Part shown: positions 49,211-63,409 of the stretch, piece by piece
Layout of the letters: the number at the start of each line of letters is the position of its first letter
Numbering within the stretch: position 1 is the first letter of the stretch
Source of the DNA: Phallusia mammillata
Taxonomy: Eukaryota > Chordata > Ascidiacea > Phlebobranchia > Ascidiidae
Assembly (NCBI GenBank): GCA_003260075.1
Contig: QLIY01000184.1
Span: 126,929 to 190,928 of the forward strand
Reading direction: 5' to 3'
Length of the DNA: 64,000 nucleotides
Position numbers and translations under genes: made by a program
Notes under the pieces: model-generated
What the model was told of the DNA's origin: nothing
What the model saw: the letters and a program-made list of their open reading frames with translations, nothing else
Database searches by the model: none

Positions 49211-49342
49211 GTTGGTTGATTAGACCTACTTTGTGCAAATCATAGAATATAAATTTATAAACCACTTGTTACTGTTTTTCGAAATCGTTGGTTGTGAGGA
49301 TCCTACTTTCAGCAATTCATAGAATACAAATTTATCAACCAC
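49211..49342. repeat. Two-copy tandem repeat, about 55 bp units
   Basis: Copies at 49211-49265 and 49287-49342 share GTTGGTTG, CCTACTTT, CATAGAATA and AAATTTAT with scattered mismatches, and end in AACCAC. Confidence 0.75.
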
Positions 49343-52300
49343 ACAATATTAGAACGCTACATCTGTCAATCACACACTCAAAACGTTTACTGCACGTCTA
49401 CAACCAAAACGTTTTTTGATCTTCTCACCAGCAGCAGCATGTTACACGGGTCGCGTGTTGACGACAGAAAATCCTGTTTGTTGTCACACGGCACGCAAAA
49501 TTGAGCTTGCAATACGGCGAGACGTTGCATCAACAGCGAGTACCAAAAACTGCCACAGGTTTAAGGAAATCTATTACAACTTGTTTGCGGCAGAAAACAC
49601 CTTCCCGTTATTCTAACGATCGATTCTAAAAGCGGCCAGTGTGAGTCACTTGACTTGTACCAACAGCAACATAAGTTATATTAGTCAACTTACACGAAGA
49701 AAGAAAACATTTTACTTATTATATGTTGGTAGATGCAAGTTATCACGTCTGATGAACATTTTCTGGAAACCAAACCTTAGGGGATATACTGCTCGGTTTG
49801 AAAACGCCATCAATCGTCATTTATCATCAGCATGATATGTCGTACCGATGACGTTTTACGATAAAATGGCAAAGGACATTATTATACAAGTTTTATACAA
49901 TGAGACGTTAAATTAACACAAACCAGCCAACGAAAGTTATCATAAGAGCGAAACTATGTTGAAAATAAGAAAGACATTTATACACTTGTAATGTTTTCGT
50001 CACAAACGAGTAGGCTATATTTGTTAATTATATTATCCCCATAGCAATAAAGGTATATTTAGGTTACTGGTATATGAGTATAATAAGCGAATTTGAACCA
50101 ACAAACCGTATTTTGCTGGACATAACAACAAAGAATAGCAGAAGTTTAATGATACATTTTTTCTGATTTGACTGTTTTGCGGTGAGCGGCATGAGGAAGC
50201 ATCTTGTCGAAATTTGGCACGGATGCTTGCGACTGTTTATTGATCGTCGCCGTAAAAGCGAAAACGTGTTGCTGTCCGCGCCGAAGAAAAATAAACTGCC
50301 CGGGCGAAAACAAAACAATATATGATGGACGTTTCGACTGCTCAACGTTGTCAGCAACTTTCTCGTACCCGTATGAGATGGGGAGATAGGAAAGGGCCAA
50401 CATACGCTTATCCCTGAGGAACAAGGGCGACGCGTGCTTCACGTCAAGGCGACGACACAAAACAAGGTTTTTATATCGATTATAATATAATTATCGTTTC
50501 GTCAATATTCATGTGGGGGTTAACAACCTTATTAATGAACTGTAGCTTTTTGATTTATTTTGATTCAAAATGTTTGTTCAAAGAAAAAAATGCAATGCTG
50601 TACAAGAAGTAAACCGTTTGCTGTATGTTACTTGCCTTTCAATAAATAATAACAACGGTCCGCGGTCTTCCCGGTACGGTCCGCAATTATATTACAGTTA
50701 ACACGACAGTATATCAAATAAATAAAGGCAAATGTATACACAAAATCGCAAAGGATTGTTACGTATTTTCTAGAACTATTCGACCAGAACAGATAACGCC
50801 AGTATCAGTGAAGCGTGGCGAGCAATTTACCTTCAAAGGCGCCTTTGATTACGATTTTTTTCGCACCTGTGTGAGTTGATTAGTAAGTTAAACATAGGTA
50901 CAGGTGCAAAGAAGCGAGAACCCTAAAAGACCAAAAATCTGCGAGCGTCTTAACCCAATCGAATTGCCGTTCCGCGAGATCAATTGCATCCCAAACAACT
51001 ACCAGGGTCACCGCCAATCAAGCATGGACTTCTGCTGTGAACAGGTGATTATCCACAAGCGCCAAAGCATAAGACGCTGTCAAATCCAAGCGCTACTTTG
51101 TCCGTGAAAAGACGTAAAGACCGGTAACTAATTTCCAGTTGCTTTTTTATTTGTTACACATTGGTTCAATCGCTTTTCGACGTCCACGATAAACTCGAAT
51201 AGCTTGGACGCGTAACCTGTGAGTTATCGATATACTCGGTACAATCGTTTGCTTGTAATTTGATTTGATTCACGTCCAGTAGTACAAGTTACAACTATAG
51301 GTTTAGCTCAATCTTTGTGTTGCACTATCACAGCGTTGGTGGCATAACAAGAGATTAGCAGGCGATGACGTCACTACAGTGTGACGTGTGCCATAGAAGC
51401 GTCGCCAGTTCGCAGTGACTGTACTCGATGTTGAGTGGCGTGAGCAGCTCATCACCAGGTAATCAGATTAGACGCATGGCGGTGGACAGGTCACTTCCGC
51501 ATTTCGAAGGTCACTCTTTCCAATGAGCTTGTTTGTTGGCGTCACCGATCAACGCAGATTAAGTCTCGCGACGCTTGGCCAATTACAAGTGAGCGTAGAA
51601 TTATAAACTTGCACTTCACTTTAATCCGTATGCGACCGGTATGCAGTCCGGAGCGCTGTGTTCCGGCTGTGGGTAACGCGTCGCTGCGAGCGCTCACCAG
51701 CGGTTTAGCATGTATATGCGTTCATCCACAAGGTGTCACTGTTCGTAACTGAGTCCAGATGTTCAGATAATGGTATTAAAATAAATATTTATAAAGTATA
51801 TCCAAACTGGAAATAAAACGAGAAAGGAAAAAGGTTAAAAGCAAACGTTGCATAAGGCGGTTTGCTAATGAGTTACGCAACTGCACCACAGACAAACAAA
51901 GGATTAATGGCAAAACGGGTTATGGTGGGACTTTGACCAAATCACACACACCTGTAGAAAATTATGAGGAATAAAAAATTATGTAAAGAACTGCAGTAAA
52001 CAAACCTTTATGATTTCAAATCTATCAATGGTAACACATTACAAAGTCCTTCTGCACACGTTTATTTTGCATTATTATGTAACGTAAAGACCGTAAGGCG
52101 TCTCTTTTATGTTTGACGGACATTACAGAAAACCTGTTTCTCCCATGAACGACGCAAGATAAATGTGCTAACACGCGGTTACGGTATATTACAGCACTTT
52201 GACCTTTGACATGACATTGCAATGACAGTGTTCGAGAGGGCAAAAGTAACTGCGGATGGCGCCAAAAAGGCGAATCGCCTGCTCTATGGGTTTTGATTCA

Positions 52301-52657
52301 GGAAGCGGCCGTCGATGATTGACGCACAAAGCAAAATGGCAATCGATCGGAAGTTCGAAATAACCTAAATCGCGGCGTACACATAATAGCCCAGGCGCTA
52401 ACGACAAATAAAATGTTGCGCGGTAACACCTTTAAAATTGGGCAAGTAATCGTTTGCAACCAATGCTTTGTTATAATTACGTTCCCACAGCCTTGCAAAC
52501 CATACATTTTATTTTTTTGCGAAGAGTGTATTTAACATTGACCATTTATGTAGAAATCCCGTTCTGTTTGCACCCATTGTAACTGTAACCATGTACACGC
52601 CGGTTGGACTTTGCAGGGTTGGTTTTGGTTGTAACGTCCATCTTATGCTACTGGTAT

Positions 52658-52804
52658 CAGTGCCGGATTAAGGTTCTGCTGACCTGTAGGCACATTTTAT
52701 AAGTGTCCCGAAAATCAGGGTTGCCAACTAAAAAATTAAAATTATCAATTTTTGACTGGCCTGTAGGCACGTGCCTGCTTTGCCTAATGGTTAATCCAGC
52801 ACTG
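52658..52804. mobile_element. Small hAT-like MITE
   Basis: 147 bp with inverted ends CAGTGCCGGATTAA (left) and the complement of CAGTGCTGGATTAA (right). The flanking 8-bp repeats ACTGGTAT (52650-52657) and ACTGGCAT (52805-52812) match at 7 of 8 positions. No coding capacity. Confidence 0.8.
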
Positions 52805-55800
52805 ACTGGCATGAAGAGCAATGTACAAAATGTAAAAACTTCCTTCGGGTAAGTATACAGGCAATATGAGTACGTTACAGTTATGAAACAAGGTGCATTT
52901 ACCACCAGCACTAAGCGGTGTTATATCACAACACAGATTGGTATCTCGATTATCACAGTCCGGGCTGTTGCTGTTAAACAAAGTTGCTTCAAGCAATGGA
53001 GCAGCTATGATTAATTTTTACCGTGAGGCACCGTTCCTGGCACGTCATAAACCAAGACATCAAGCTAAGTTGACAGCTTAGGTCAAGCCTCGTCGGCAGT
53101 AGCAAATGCACAAGGGAGCTGTGTGCCTCCAGTCATATTTTGGTTGAGGACAAGACGACCGAACCAAATATGGAATGCGCCTCGCCATACCAAAGAAAAT
53201 TCATTTGCTTGACCAGAGTTTATAAGCACACAAGTAAGTTATAACACTACTGAGATGCTTTCAAAAGATCGATTTTAAAGAGAAAAAAATATTACATGTT
53301 TTGAAAAAAACTAAGTTCAATGTTTGTTATACGATCAATTTCTTTGTTATTGTCCATGTATCTGCGTGACACAGATAGTTTTGACGTGTGATAACGCTGT
53401 CGCGAAGTGGAAGCGTCATTGAACTTGGGCTGTGGCGACAACAAGCTAAGCACTGTGCAATTTGTTTGGCAACAAATGGAAGGAGGACGGTGGCGCGCGT
53501 TCACTCATTGGTTTTCCTGAGTCCTCTCATTCCAGTCAATTACCATCCAGCGTGGAGGCGAGAAACCAATAGGAAAGGATACGAAAGCGCGAAAAAGTTT
53601 GATTTCTTGTCAGTGACCCGATGCATCCTGTCGGCCGAACTAGCGGTTGTGGGAAAAGGAAGCAACTTTTCATAAACACAAACGAAAAAACAGAGGCGTT
53701 TTCTGTAAACCACACTTACAGCCCGGAAATAGAATTGCCACAAAGGTGGAATCTGGTTGATGGTTTGGACGACGAAAAGTAGCTAATACACACAAATTTA
53801 CAAGAAACGCCATCCGCGCAAAATGTACCAAAAAGTTCTGAAATAATTTTGTTTCGTTGTAACTGAAGATGCAATAGGATAACGGTTACGTTTGCAACCT
53901 TGTTTGACTATAAACCGTATTAGCTGCAAGGTCGCGGCAGTAAAGGCTTCCTGACTTACACGAACCCACCAGGTGAATCATATGCACATCCTCCAGTTTA
54001 AATTGCGACCGCAGAGCGAATGTATAAGATAGCGATATTATATCGCGATTGACAATCGTGTAAGCTCCACCGATCGTCATAAATCGTGATATACTACGCC
54101 GCGATCGCAAAGCCTACAAACACAAACGAACGAGCAGCAGCCGACGACGCGCGGCACTGCGATGCTAATCTGCTTACCCGGGACAGCTTATTATGACAAC
54201 TGTTGCAACAAAACGTCTTGCCGAGCCGAAATATGCTATTAATTTTTATTGCATGAAGGTACGAGGTGCGACTAGCTCACCTTCGCGGGACTCGTGATTA
54301 TGAAAGCAAAGGTTTCGTACTTACTTAACCGACCTTTAAATTGTTTGGGAGAACGATGAGGCAACGCAAAATTTGGTGTCCCGAGGCCTTATTCCGTTCA
54401 CTTCAGATTCGTCGATTATGCAAGACAGCATATAAACGAAAACACGGAGGAAAATAATGTAATAGGCCTGTATCACTTTTCGAGACAAAAACCAACGTTA
54501 CGAAAAGAGCAAAATGACTGACAAATTGTAACCCCGGCACAGCGACGTGAAATCTGAATTTCTTCACGTTACAGCAGTCGTAAGCTGAGCAGTAATATTT
54601 ATAATGATGACAGATTACGCGTCAAACAACCAAGCCGTCCGTGCCGTGAACTCAGGTGCTGCTGGGTCAGGCAAACTGCAGGACCAACGGTGAGTCTGAT
54701 ACCTTGGACGATAAACAGGATTTGATATGCGGTCACTAATTAATTCCCGACAAGTGGTGACGATCTAGCAGGTGTGACGCAAATGCAGTAAACGTCTCCG
54801 TGTAATGGGTTACACGCGCATGACACATTTGTAAACAAATACAACAACCGCAAAGCGCAAATTAGTTGAACAATTTGCCTTTTCAAGTAAAAGTAGTTAG
54901 AACTAAAAGTAGTAGGAATCACTTTGTTTTGAATGTTGGATAATAAACAACATAAAAAGAATTTGTCGGAAAAGAGCATGGAGTCCTCTATGTCAATCAG
55001 CGGCAACACAATGATGGCCATCATTTCAAAGCAAAACATAAACTACACTCGTTTAGTCCAAACACTCGGGGTCGGTAAAGTGCGGTAGCGGTGTGTTACA
55101 GTTTTACAACACAAACGGATGATTTACAACACTCGGTTTCTATTCCGGACTTTTACTTAATTAGAAAAACTTCTAGTATTATATATGTTGCTCGTTTATT
55201 GCAGGGCGGCTAACTGATTAACGCATGCGCCATTTTTGATGTTTTACTCAGATGCACCACACACAAACACTAGTTACGGATAAAAATGGGAAAGCAAAAC
55301 CATGCAAATATAATGAATGGAACATGGTGTAAAAATTTGTATACAATTCACGACAAACTTTCTGCTCCAAGTGGAATTTTTAGCAGTGGAGTTTTTATCG
55401 ATTTTTATCTTAGGAGATATCGTGTCACTTACAAAATTAAACAATGTTCCATTGCAGTTGTGCACACCTGGTTTCGGGGAAAACAGTACAAATATAACAC
55501 ATATTGTTTGATGTCAGTTAAACAACGCCTTCGATATGGCTGCCAAATATTTTTTGTCAAGGTGAGGTGACTGACTTGTGACTTTTCAGTGTCCCGCACC
55601 CTTTATAGTGTTATGCCCGGGATTTACCAAATGCTGTGCCGCTATAACTTGGCGGCTTCACCAAAAGCGTCGCCCTTCATCGACACAAAATGCGCGTTGC
55701 GCGAGATGTTATGACTAAACAAGGATTGTCGGTTTCCATTGACACTTGCGACATGAAGACTTAACGATGGCTGGCAGCGTCGTAAGATACGCTAGAGTAC

Positions 55801-58800
55801 CAAATGGCGTCGCAATGCTGTGTCAAAGCAAAACAAGGCGAGCAAAAATTCACCGAAGCCCGACCGATACAACTGCAATCGGCCGGTTCGCCCTTGAAGT
55901 GTACCGAGTGTGTTTTCAATATACGCGAGTAACGCGTCGACAGTAAACAGCGATTTGCACGCAAAGACAAAACATCCGACGCTTGTTTGGTTGCAAAACC
56001 CTGAGTAGCGGCCACTGGAGCGCTCTGCAATGCCTAGTTTGTTTTCACAGTCAATATTTTATAGCAAACAGCGGCATGTTGCAAGTACGGCGCAACATAA
56101 CCTCAGTGTCCGCTTAATTTGGGGTTCATTCGCTCGGTTGAGTGCGAAGAAATCACGGCGGCGCGCGCGTACAAGTGCGTTATTAGCTGCCTGTAAATAA
56201 TCATCATGTTTAATGTCAACATATTCAGGGCAGCTAGCGCGGTGAGCGCATCAGACATATCCACAGGTGCTGGGAGAGCGGAGATTGACAGGCTTATAAA
56301 TGGAGTCAAGCTCTCATCGGGCTTTTGCGCAGTGTTTGCTAGTCCGGTAATGGGCATATGAGACAAGGGCGCATACAATACATCACGCAAAAGTGTTTGC
56401 GCGCGTTGGTTGGTTGGTGTTGTTACAAAATCATGTACAAACAGCATTCCATTCCAGATGGACAATTCGAGCAAATGACTTTCGTGAATCACAGCTCCGG
56501 CAGCTGAACTATCGTCAATTTAAATTGTTGCTTCCCACACTGAGTCACTCATTAGGCGGACTATTTTAGGTCCACGTAAGTGCTGATTGCGGCGAGGCAG
56601 GCACGGTAGAACGGGCTCCTTTTGAATTTTCGTCTCCTCCTCTTGTCTCTTGTAGACTTCGAGTGTTTCCCAGAGCTGAAGATCTAGTTATCCATCGCTC
56701 CTCGCGACAACCTCCGACAGTTACCGGGATCGTTCGCTGTTTGCTCAATAACCGAACCTGAAACCAGCAAGTTGCCAAAATTTTCCTCTTCGATCCATAC
56801 GAGCGCGCACAGGCCGCACCGTAAACAGTGCCCGTCGACCTCTGGCGATCGCTGGGTGATGTCGACAACAAGAGAAATTGCACAAGGGGGCGATGGGTTG
56901 AACCTTTTCGTAAGTGGTTAGTCGTTTTGGCGTCATCCACGTCAGAGTAAGGTTATTTAGGAGTCTCCTTATAAAGGCACGGGGTGGTGTCTCAAAAGCG
57001 GTTGAAGACCAGAATATAGCGTGACGAGCAATTAGATACTTGCTTCCCGCCGCAGCTCAACGACCTGAAAAGACGGAACCCAGGTGGCCTCCGCGAAATG
57101 CCATGTAACGCAACCGCTCTGGGCCTCCACAGACACGCTCGTCAACAGGCGGAGTTGGGAAAACAGTCGGTGCGGAAGTCGTGCCTCATCAAGCTCCAGC
57201 GAGCACCGAATGTGGGAACGTCCTAACGACTCGCGGTAATTGAAAAGAACGCCCGACTCCTGCCAGTCTCTGCAGTGGGCGAACAATGCGTCCCCGAAGT
57301 ACAAACAGAAAAGGGTCGTGTTGAGGCTTCTGGCCCGATGCGTGTGTTCAGTTAAAAATTTTAAATCAGCGCCTGCGCTTGGTTTGCATGCAAACACGTT
57401 AAGGTACGGTTTCTTGTTATCCGATACCAAGGATTGGCGGATGAGGACTGAGGACTGTCTCTCAAAAACGGATTCATCCCCGCTCCCACATTCTTATCCA
57501 TTGTCGCATGTGTACGTGCAAAATTGCCAGCTCATTGTCGGCAGCACTTGTTAATTTGAAGTGAGTTGATTATGGGTCCGTGCATGTCAAGCCGTCGATG
57601 AGACACCACAAAGGCCGTGTGGGCTTTCCGTTGTAGAATCAGTGTATAGGAAACGACGGGACAATGGAGATATTTAGCGACAACCATGTTTTCCATTTCG
57701 ATACAGGCGGAGACACGATGAATGCCCGCTAGAAATTCCCACATTTTCCAATAGAAACTGTGCTCCCACATGAGTGCAGTAGACACATCTTTGTGATCGG
57801 ACGGTTACAATGAATTTTATTCCAATAAGACTTGGGATCATAAAAATCCATGACCATGTTTTGAAACATATTGCTAAAATTCCTTCTGAAGTACAATAAT
57901 TACAACGCAACAAGTAACTAACGGCAACAAGATTTTGTCTGTACAACAAGAATTTTAAATATATAATACATATTTCAACAAAATTTAAATGTAATACAAT
58001 ATTTCAACAAAAATCAAATCGCAGCGCAAATGGTGTTAATGCTAAAAACTTTTTGTTTAATTGATAAATTAAAATTAAACACGTATTTAGAAAACAGAGG
58101 ATTGAAAATCTTGTCCAAAACCTAAATGTGAAAACTGATTCTCCGAATACAAATCGAATTTTGCTATCCCTGGAAATCACCCTACAATTAACCATTAGTT
58201 CCGGCCTTTCCCCTATCGAGACCTAATCTACAAGTATTTGGGTGTAATCGCGTTATTCGATAAAGCGACGAATTGCGTGCCTGTCAACACGTGAGGTAAT
58301 CCCAATTTTTGATTCACAAGCGAAGATTTGTATCTTATTTTGGGTCGATCCGGGTGCGTCGTCGAGGTGAAAGATTTGTCAGTCACCGGGAATTACCGTT
58401 GTTTTATGCTGTGTCGCTTACGTTTACCAGGGCAACAAGGGGCGAGGCGTGGCGGACTAGTCGCAGCACAATTAACCCGCCAGCCCATTGCGATGTTTAA
58501 ACGCGTAAAAGCTAGAGCGAATAGACTAATGCTGGGGTTCCCACTGTCGGTTTGTTGTGGTTCACAATATTCGTATGGAACGGGGGCGGGGGGACGACAG
58601 TCGCTAACGGGAACAGAAAAGCGCATCGCCTCGCAGTGAGTGTGATGACAACAAGCGAAGGCCTCCTAATGGACGGCTGTTGCGCTCGACAATTACCCAG
58701 CAAGCACTTTTTCGCGATTCTTCGCGCCTTGCGACCCATACGTAGACAGTATTAATTGGCGCTTTGAATGATTTATGCCCGCTCGGCGTACATTAATAAT

Positions 58801-59823
58801 CAATAAGCGAGCATTAGTAACTGAAATAGACTAATTCCTTGAGTGAAAAGACGCGGGAACGCTGTATTTTACACCTTCAAATTTATTTCTCGCGGACGTA
58901 CATTTAACGATACCCTGATTTTTAAAACGCAAGTTATGTACGCAGAATTCCACTGGGAACACGGAATAAAATACCATGCATGGCACGTGCTCCATTTGCA
59001 AATGTGTCATTTTGACCAAACAAAGCTAAATGTTTCAAGTAAAACATTTTTGAGATCAATAAAATGGTGGACGCGTTTTTTGGCAGGTGGCAATGCGACA
59101 GCGGACGCGGACCAACGACTGCTGGTCCGAAATTCGTAAACTCGTCGTCGTTGACGTGTTTACAAATAATAGAAAGTGTTTTCGAGCGATGTGCGGGCGA
59201 TATGTTCTTCAGGGGCCCTAATAAACAAGGGAAGTGACATGTGTCGACCGTACCGTGGTCACGAGAGGGAAATCTGTGTTTTCGTGAAAGAAGTGACCGT
59301 TATTGATATAATAACGAACGAGCAGCGGACAAACGAGGCAACCATAGTTTCAATACAAACAAGGTCATTAAAATTTAAAAATAAAACAACAAAGGAAAAG
59401 AATCACCCGGCACCGGTCCGCCGGATCGACTGTGTATGTAGGCTTAACGCCTGAGTTGGGCTGTACACACAGGGATTCAAGGATACAAGCAAAGCACACG
59501 GACAGTTAACGTGTCGAACAGCTCGTAATGTTTGTGTCCGTTGCAGGCTGGAAAATAAACCTGACATGTTAACCTGGCGTTTGGATGTTTTCCGGAATGA
59601 CGACATACCGGTGTCCACACTAAGCTGTTGCCGGACGCACACGCATAAGCCTAAAAATCACGCAGTTCACCAAAAAAGCTGTCAAAAGTGCCCTCAAATA
59701 GCAAAAGCTGTTGATATAACAAGCAATTAATTGTCACCAGGTCTCCTAGATCACCTAATATATGTACATGCGGTCACTATAAAGAATGATATCTATTATG
59801 TGCACGTTAGCAACTAGCCGCAC

Positions 59824-59871
59824 ATTTCGTTAGGTCTTCAGAAACAAATTTCGTTAGGCCGTCAGAAACAA
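59824..59871. repeat. Two-copy tandem repeat, 24-bp unit
   Basis: ATTTCGTTAGG followed by TCAGAAACAA occurs at 59824 and 59848 with two mismatches. Confidence 0.75.
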
Positions 59872-62050
59872 ACAGTGTTAATATTTCAAAAAATTAGCAT
59901 TGTTTTCGATGGATAGTTGCTTTACCAGTGGCATTTCAGTGGTATTAGTGGTATTTTATATTTATTTAAATCCTCTTTTTATGTATTTAAATCAATTACA
60001 ACTAAATCGGAAAGCTTTTTCCACAGAACTGATATAATTTGAATCGTACTGACCATCAAAGTATAGACAAGAAAAGACATAGAAACCTATGTCTAACTAC
60101 AAAATTTGTACTTTTTTAAAGACAAATTTGCTCTAAAACATAACCTTACTGTCAACGCGCATGCTAACGTAGAAAAATGTCAATAAACAATTAAAACCCG
60201 TTAAAAAATCTTCAACTTATCGCGACACAGGAATTTGACTTTTCCGGCCATTGACGTCACAATTTCTGCGACTGTTTGTTTTAGTTTTCGCGTTACACAA
60301 AATGCCGGAAAATTTACCATCGCGCTACACTCAAACATGTAATTTAAAATTATCTGCTATCAGACAAAAATACGCCTAATGGAAGTCTTGATGAGCTTGG
60401 CCCAAATATTTACACAAAATTAATAATTATAACTTCGCTATCTTTTTAAAATTAATATCCAGACGTTTTTTTTTAAACAGGCCTAATTCTGTCAGTTAAG
60501 CGGAAACGAAAACTTGACTGTTAACACACACAAACGAAAAATTGACACTTGTATATAGACAAAGTACCGAACAAAAATCGATTGGATTATAACACTAATA
60601 TCGTTGACGTTCCTGGCACGTGCGATCCGTTCGTTTGTAAACATTCAAATTGCGTGCTTGCACTTTGGAGGATGTTTGGTTTAGTTTCGGAAACAAATAG
60701 CCACTAATCGGGTACTTCGGGCGATGTGCCGCGTTTTAGCTGCGAAAATCGAGCTAGCAAAGTCAAAAAATTAGTACGAAAGCATAATAGTAATTATGAA
60801 TCAAACCATCACTGATTTATTCGTTTGGGCACCGGTTTAACAAAATGAACAAAGATTTTTTTCCCGTTTTATTGTAAAACATTGATATTTTTATATTGAA
60901 TCATGTATAAACTGCAGTAATTTTTAAGAATATCTGGTCCCGAAACAGAAATTGGTAAAATAATTTAGGCGCGGACTGATTTCGTAAGCGAGAGAAGCGA
61001 ATTACCAACCGACGCGCCTCTCTCGGAAATACAGGAAAAAGGTAATCAGGCGTGATGAAATAAAACGAATCAAAGAGCTCAATCCAAGTCAGTTTCCGTA
61101 TAGTAAACAGCCAATATTAGGATTGCACACTTACAGCATGGAAGTCAGAGTAAAAACAAGCCGAGTTGTTGTAAATGCAATCGTTAGGGTTCTTGGTCGT
61201 CAATCTGCTTGTCGACGCCGAACAGAAGAAATCGTTTTGTGTAAACAGAGTATTACAGCCGCGCCTGAACTAACAAGAGGCAGCAAAATCAAGGTGCAAG
61301 TAAAAATATTTTCGGCATTTTAACGGTGGTTGCCTGATTGGATTAGAACACAAAGTGGTAAAATCGGACCTTGAGCGTTTTGCAGGCCATAACACGGACT
61401 TTAAAAACTCGCCGCTTGGTGGATAATTAAAACTCTGTTGCACGCAGAGATTTTGGCGCGCAAACCATTATTGCAGAGAATCCGGCCGCTGCGAAGTTGC
61501 ATTGTTCCCCTGAGGCGCCTGATAACGAAAATCTGTTTACCTTTGCTTCGCCTCATTGTCCATCGCTCATTCGATCTCGCATAACTGACTAAAACATGAT
61601 TCGATTGAAAAAAAATCCTGCGTTACCCGGCCTTTTCGCTAATAGCTGAAACTGCACTTGCAACATGAGCTTTAGCTCGCCAAATCTATACTTTGCTCTT
61701 GGCGTACCAGTTGCATGCTACTCTGCGTGTATGGGAACCGTCGTAGGGCCAGTGTCCCCAACGAGTGAGTGGTTAAGCATGCCGAATAATTTAGGTAATA
61801 AACGCAGTATAATGCGTACTGTAAACAAGGGTTTCGCCGGCGCTAAAATCTGCTGCAATGGGGAAAACAGCCCCAGTTGGTGTTTACGTTCAAACCCGTT
61901 TACCGGCCGCGAGTTGCTGGTGACGACACGCGACGTTCGACAACGGCGTCAAAGAAACTCATGTGGAACGATGCATCGTGTGTTGATATGGCAGTGGTGC
62001 GGGTGTCGGGCACAGGCATAAACGAGCAGACCTGTTGCCGGTGACAACTC

Positions 62051-62108
62051 GCCGACAGTTTGTTACTGCAACGCATGTTAGCTGCCGACAAGGTTTGTTA
62101 CTGCAACG
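62051..62108. repeat. Two-copy short repeat upstream of FoxI gene 3
   Basis: GCCGACAGTTTGTTACTGC at 62051 recurs at 62083 with a 2-bp insertion after GCCGACA. It lies about 300 bp upstream of the FoxI gene 3 start codon. Confidence 0.65.
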
Positions 62109-62402
62109 ATTCCGGGTTTGGGGTTTAAATACGGGCCGAGTGAGGTTTTGTTTTTGGCAAAAGACCCAGGCGAGTTACTGAAAATACCGGTGCGTATTAT
62201 CGGAAAGAATTTTGCACGTGCAAAGAGCGGAACATAAATGGTTGGTTTGGCAAACAAACAGTTGGTTGCAGTTGTCAGTAATTAGTCATTATCAGCAATA
62301 CGAGTATTTGAGTGTGATCGTGTATTATTTCTTTACAGTTATTTGGAAATTTTGGTGCCGTACAGGCTAATAAAGTAATTTTGAATTTTTACTTTGTTTA
62401 TT

Positions 62403-63409
62403 ATGGTCTTTGATGTAAACCCGTTCGAAACACCGGAACAGGATTTCGAGAGTTCGAGACAGCATTCGTATTCCGAGAGCTACCAGCCGCCACGAACCCC
62501 AGTTTTACCACAACGACAATTTAGTTTTTTGGCAGGTGAAACCAACCGCATAGGCGTTAAGCGTGAATCTCACGAGTACATTAACTACAGCAACCCGTTT
62601 CCGCACTCTTCAGTGCCCCAGAATTCCCGGGCCCCAGACGCCGACCAGGCAACCACGTCACGCTACTCGCAAAACCCAGCCTCCGTGCAGTTTGGAAGCA
62701 TGATGAGTTCAATTCCACCTCATCATCACGGCAGTAGTCAGCAAGATATCATTGACGGAAGCGGAAGCAGTGCATGTGGTTCAATGTACGATAACTTTTA
62801 CAATCAAAACGCCTTCGCGGCACAAGCTGCCGCCGCTGCCCGGGGACAACACCCGGCTGCAACAGGGCATCCCTACGCTTCAGCGCTCGAATACCCATCA
62901 GCCGCCAGTGCTTCCAATCCTTATCATCTCTGGTTGAATCCAGCAGCTGCTGGATCTTCATCAATGGGGGCAGGTAGTCCGTTTAACTCAGCTACATCTT
63001 ACATGCAATCTGCAACGTATGGTGCGGCAGCGGTGGCAGCAGCGGCCGGGCAGCGTCAATTATTTGGCCCGGGAAGTTTCGGTTCTGATTTCGCTTGGCT
63101 TTCGCTATCCAGTCAATCAGAGCTTTTCAAGATGGTGCGACCTCCTTACTCTTATTCCGCACTGATCGCCATGGCAATCCAAAATTCACCCGAGAAAAAG
63201 CTGACTCTGTCACAAATCTACCAATACGTGGCCGAAAATTTTCCTTTTTACAAAAAGAGCCGCGCGGGTTGGCAAAACTCAATTCGTCACAACTTGTCGC
63301 TAAACGACTGCTTCAAGAAGGTGGCGAGGGACGAGGACGACCCCGGTAAGGGCAACTACTGGGCGCTTGATCCTAACTGTGAAAAGATGTTCGACAATGG
63401 AAATTTCAG
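62403..63409 (+). CDS. FoxI: FoxI forkhead transcription factor, gene 3, exon 1 (3' part outside the window)
   Basis: ATG at 62403 opens [15 protein letters not shown]; the exon ends at 63409 with the FoxI-type donor after DNGNF (AG | GTATAT), coding 335 complete residues plus two bases. The N-terminus is Ser-, Ala- and Tyr-rich with alanine runs. The block AAGQRQLFG and [14 protein letters not shown] precedes the forkhead domain, which starts at about residue 245 ([15 protein letters not shown]) and contains [19 protein letters not shown] and [12 protein letters not shown]. It is the closest paralogue of gene 2, shares the block before the forkhead domain, and has a near-identical second half of that domain. 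No acceptor with the expected basic run is seen before 64000, so exon 2 lies outside the window. Confidence 0.92.

Larger units (their letters stand above)
47547..62402. other. Long region without recognised genes between FoxI genes 2 and 3
   Basis: Nearly 15 kb in which no open frame exceeds about 132 codons and none shows a known motif or a consistent set of splice partners. Contents that can be supported: one hAT-like MITE and three small tandem repeats, listed separately. The last part should hold the promoter of FoxI gene 3; no TATA box is obvious. Small or rapidly evolving genes could be missed. Confidence 0.5.

Noticed and set aside
56103..57430. Three minus-strand open frames of 124 to 132 codons
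   Set aside because: No motif, no consistent splicing and no relation to each other; length is within chance for 15 kb.
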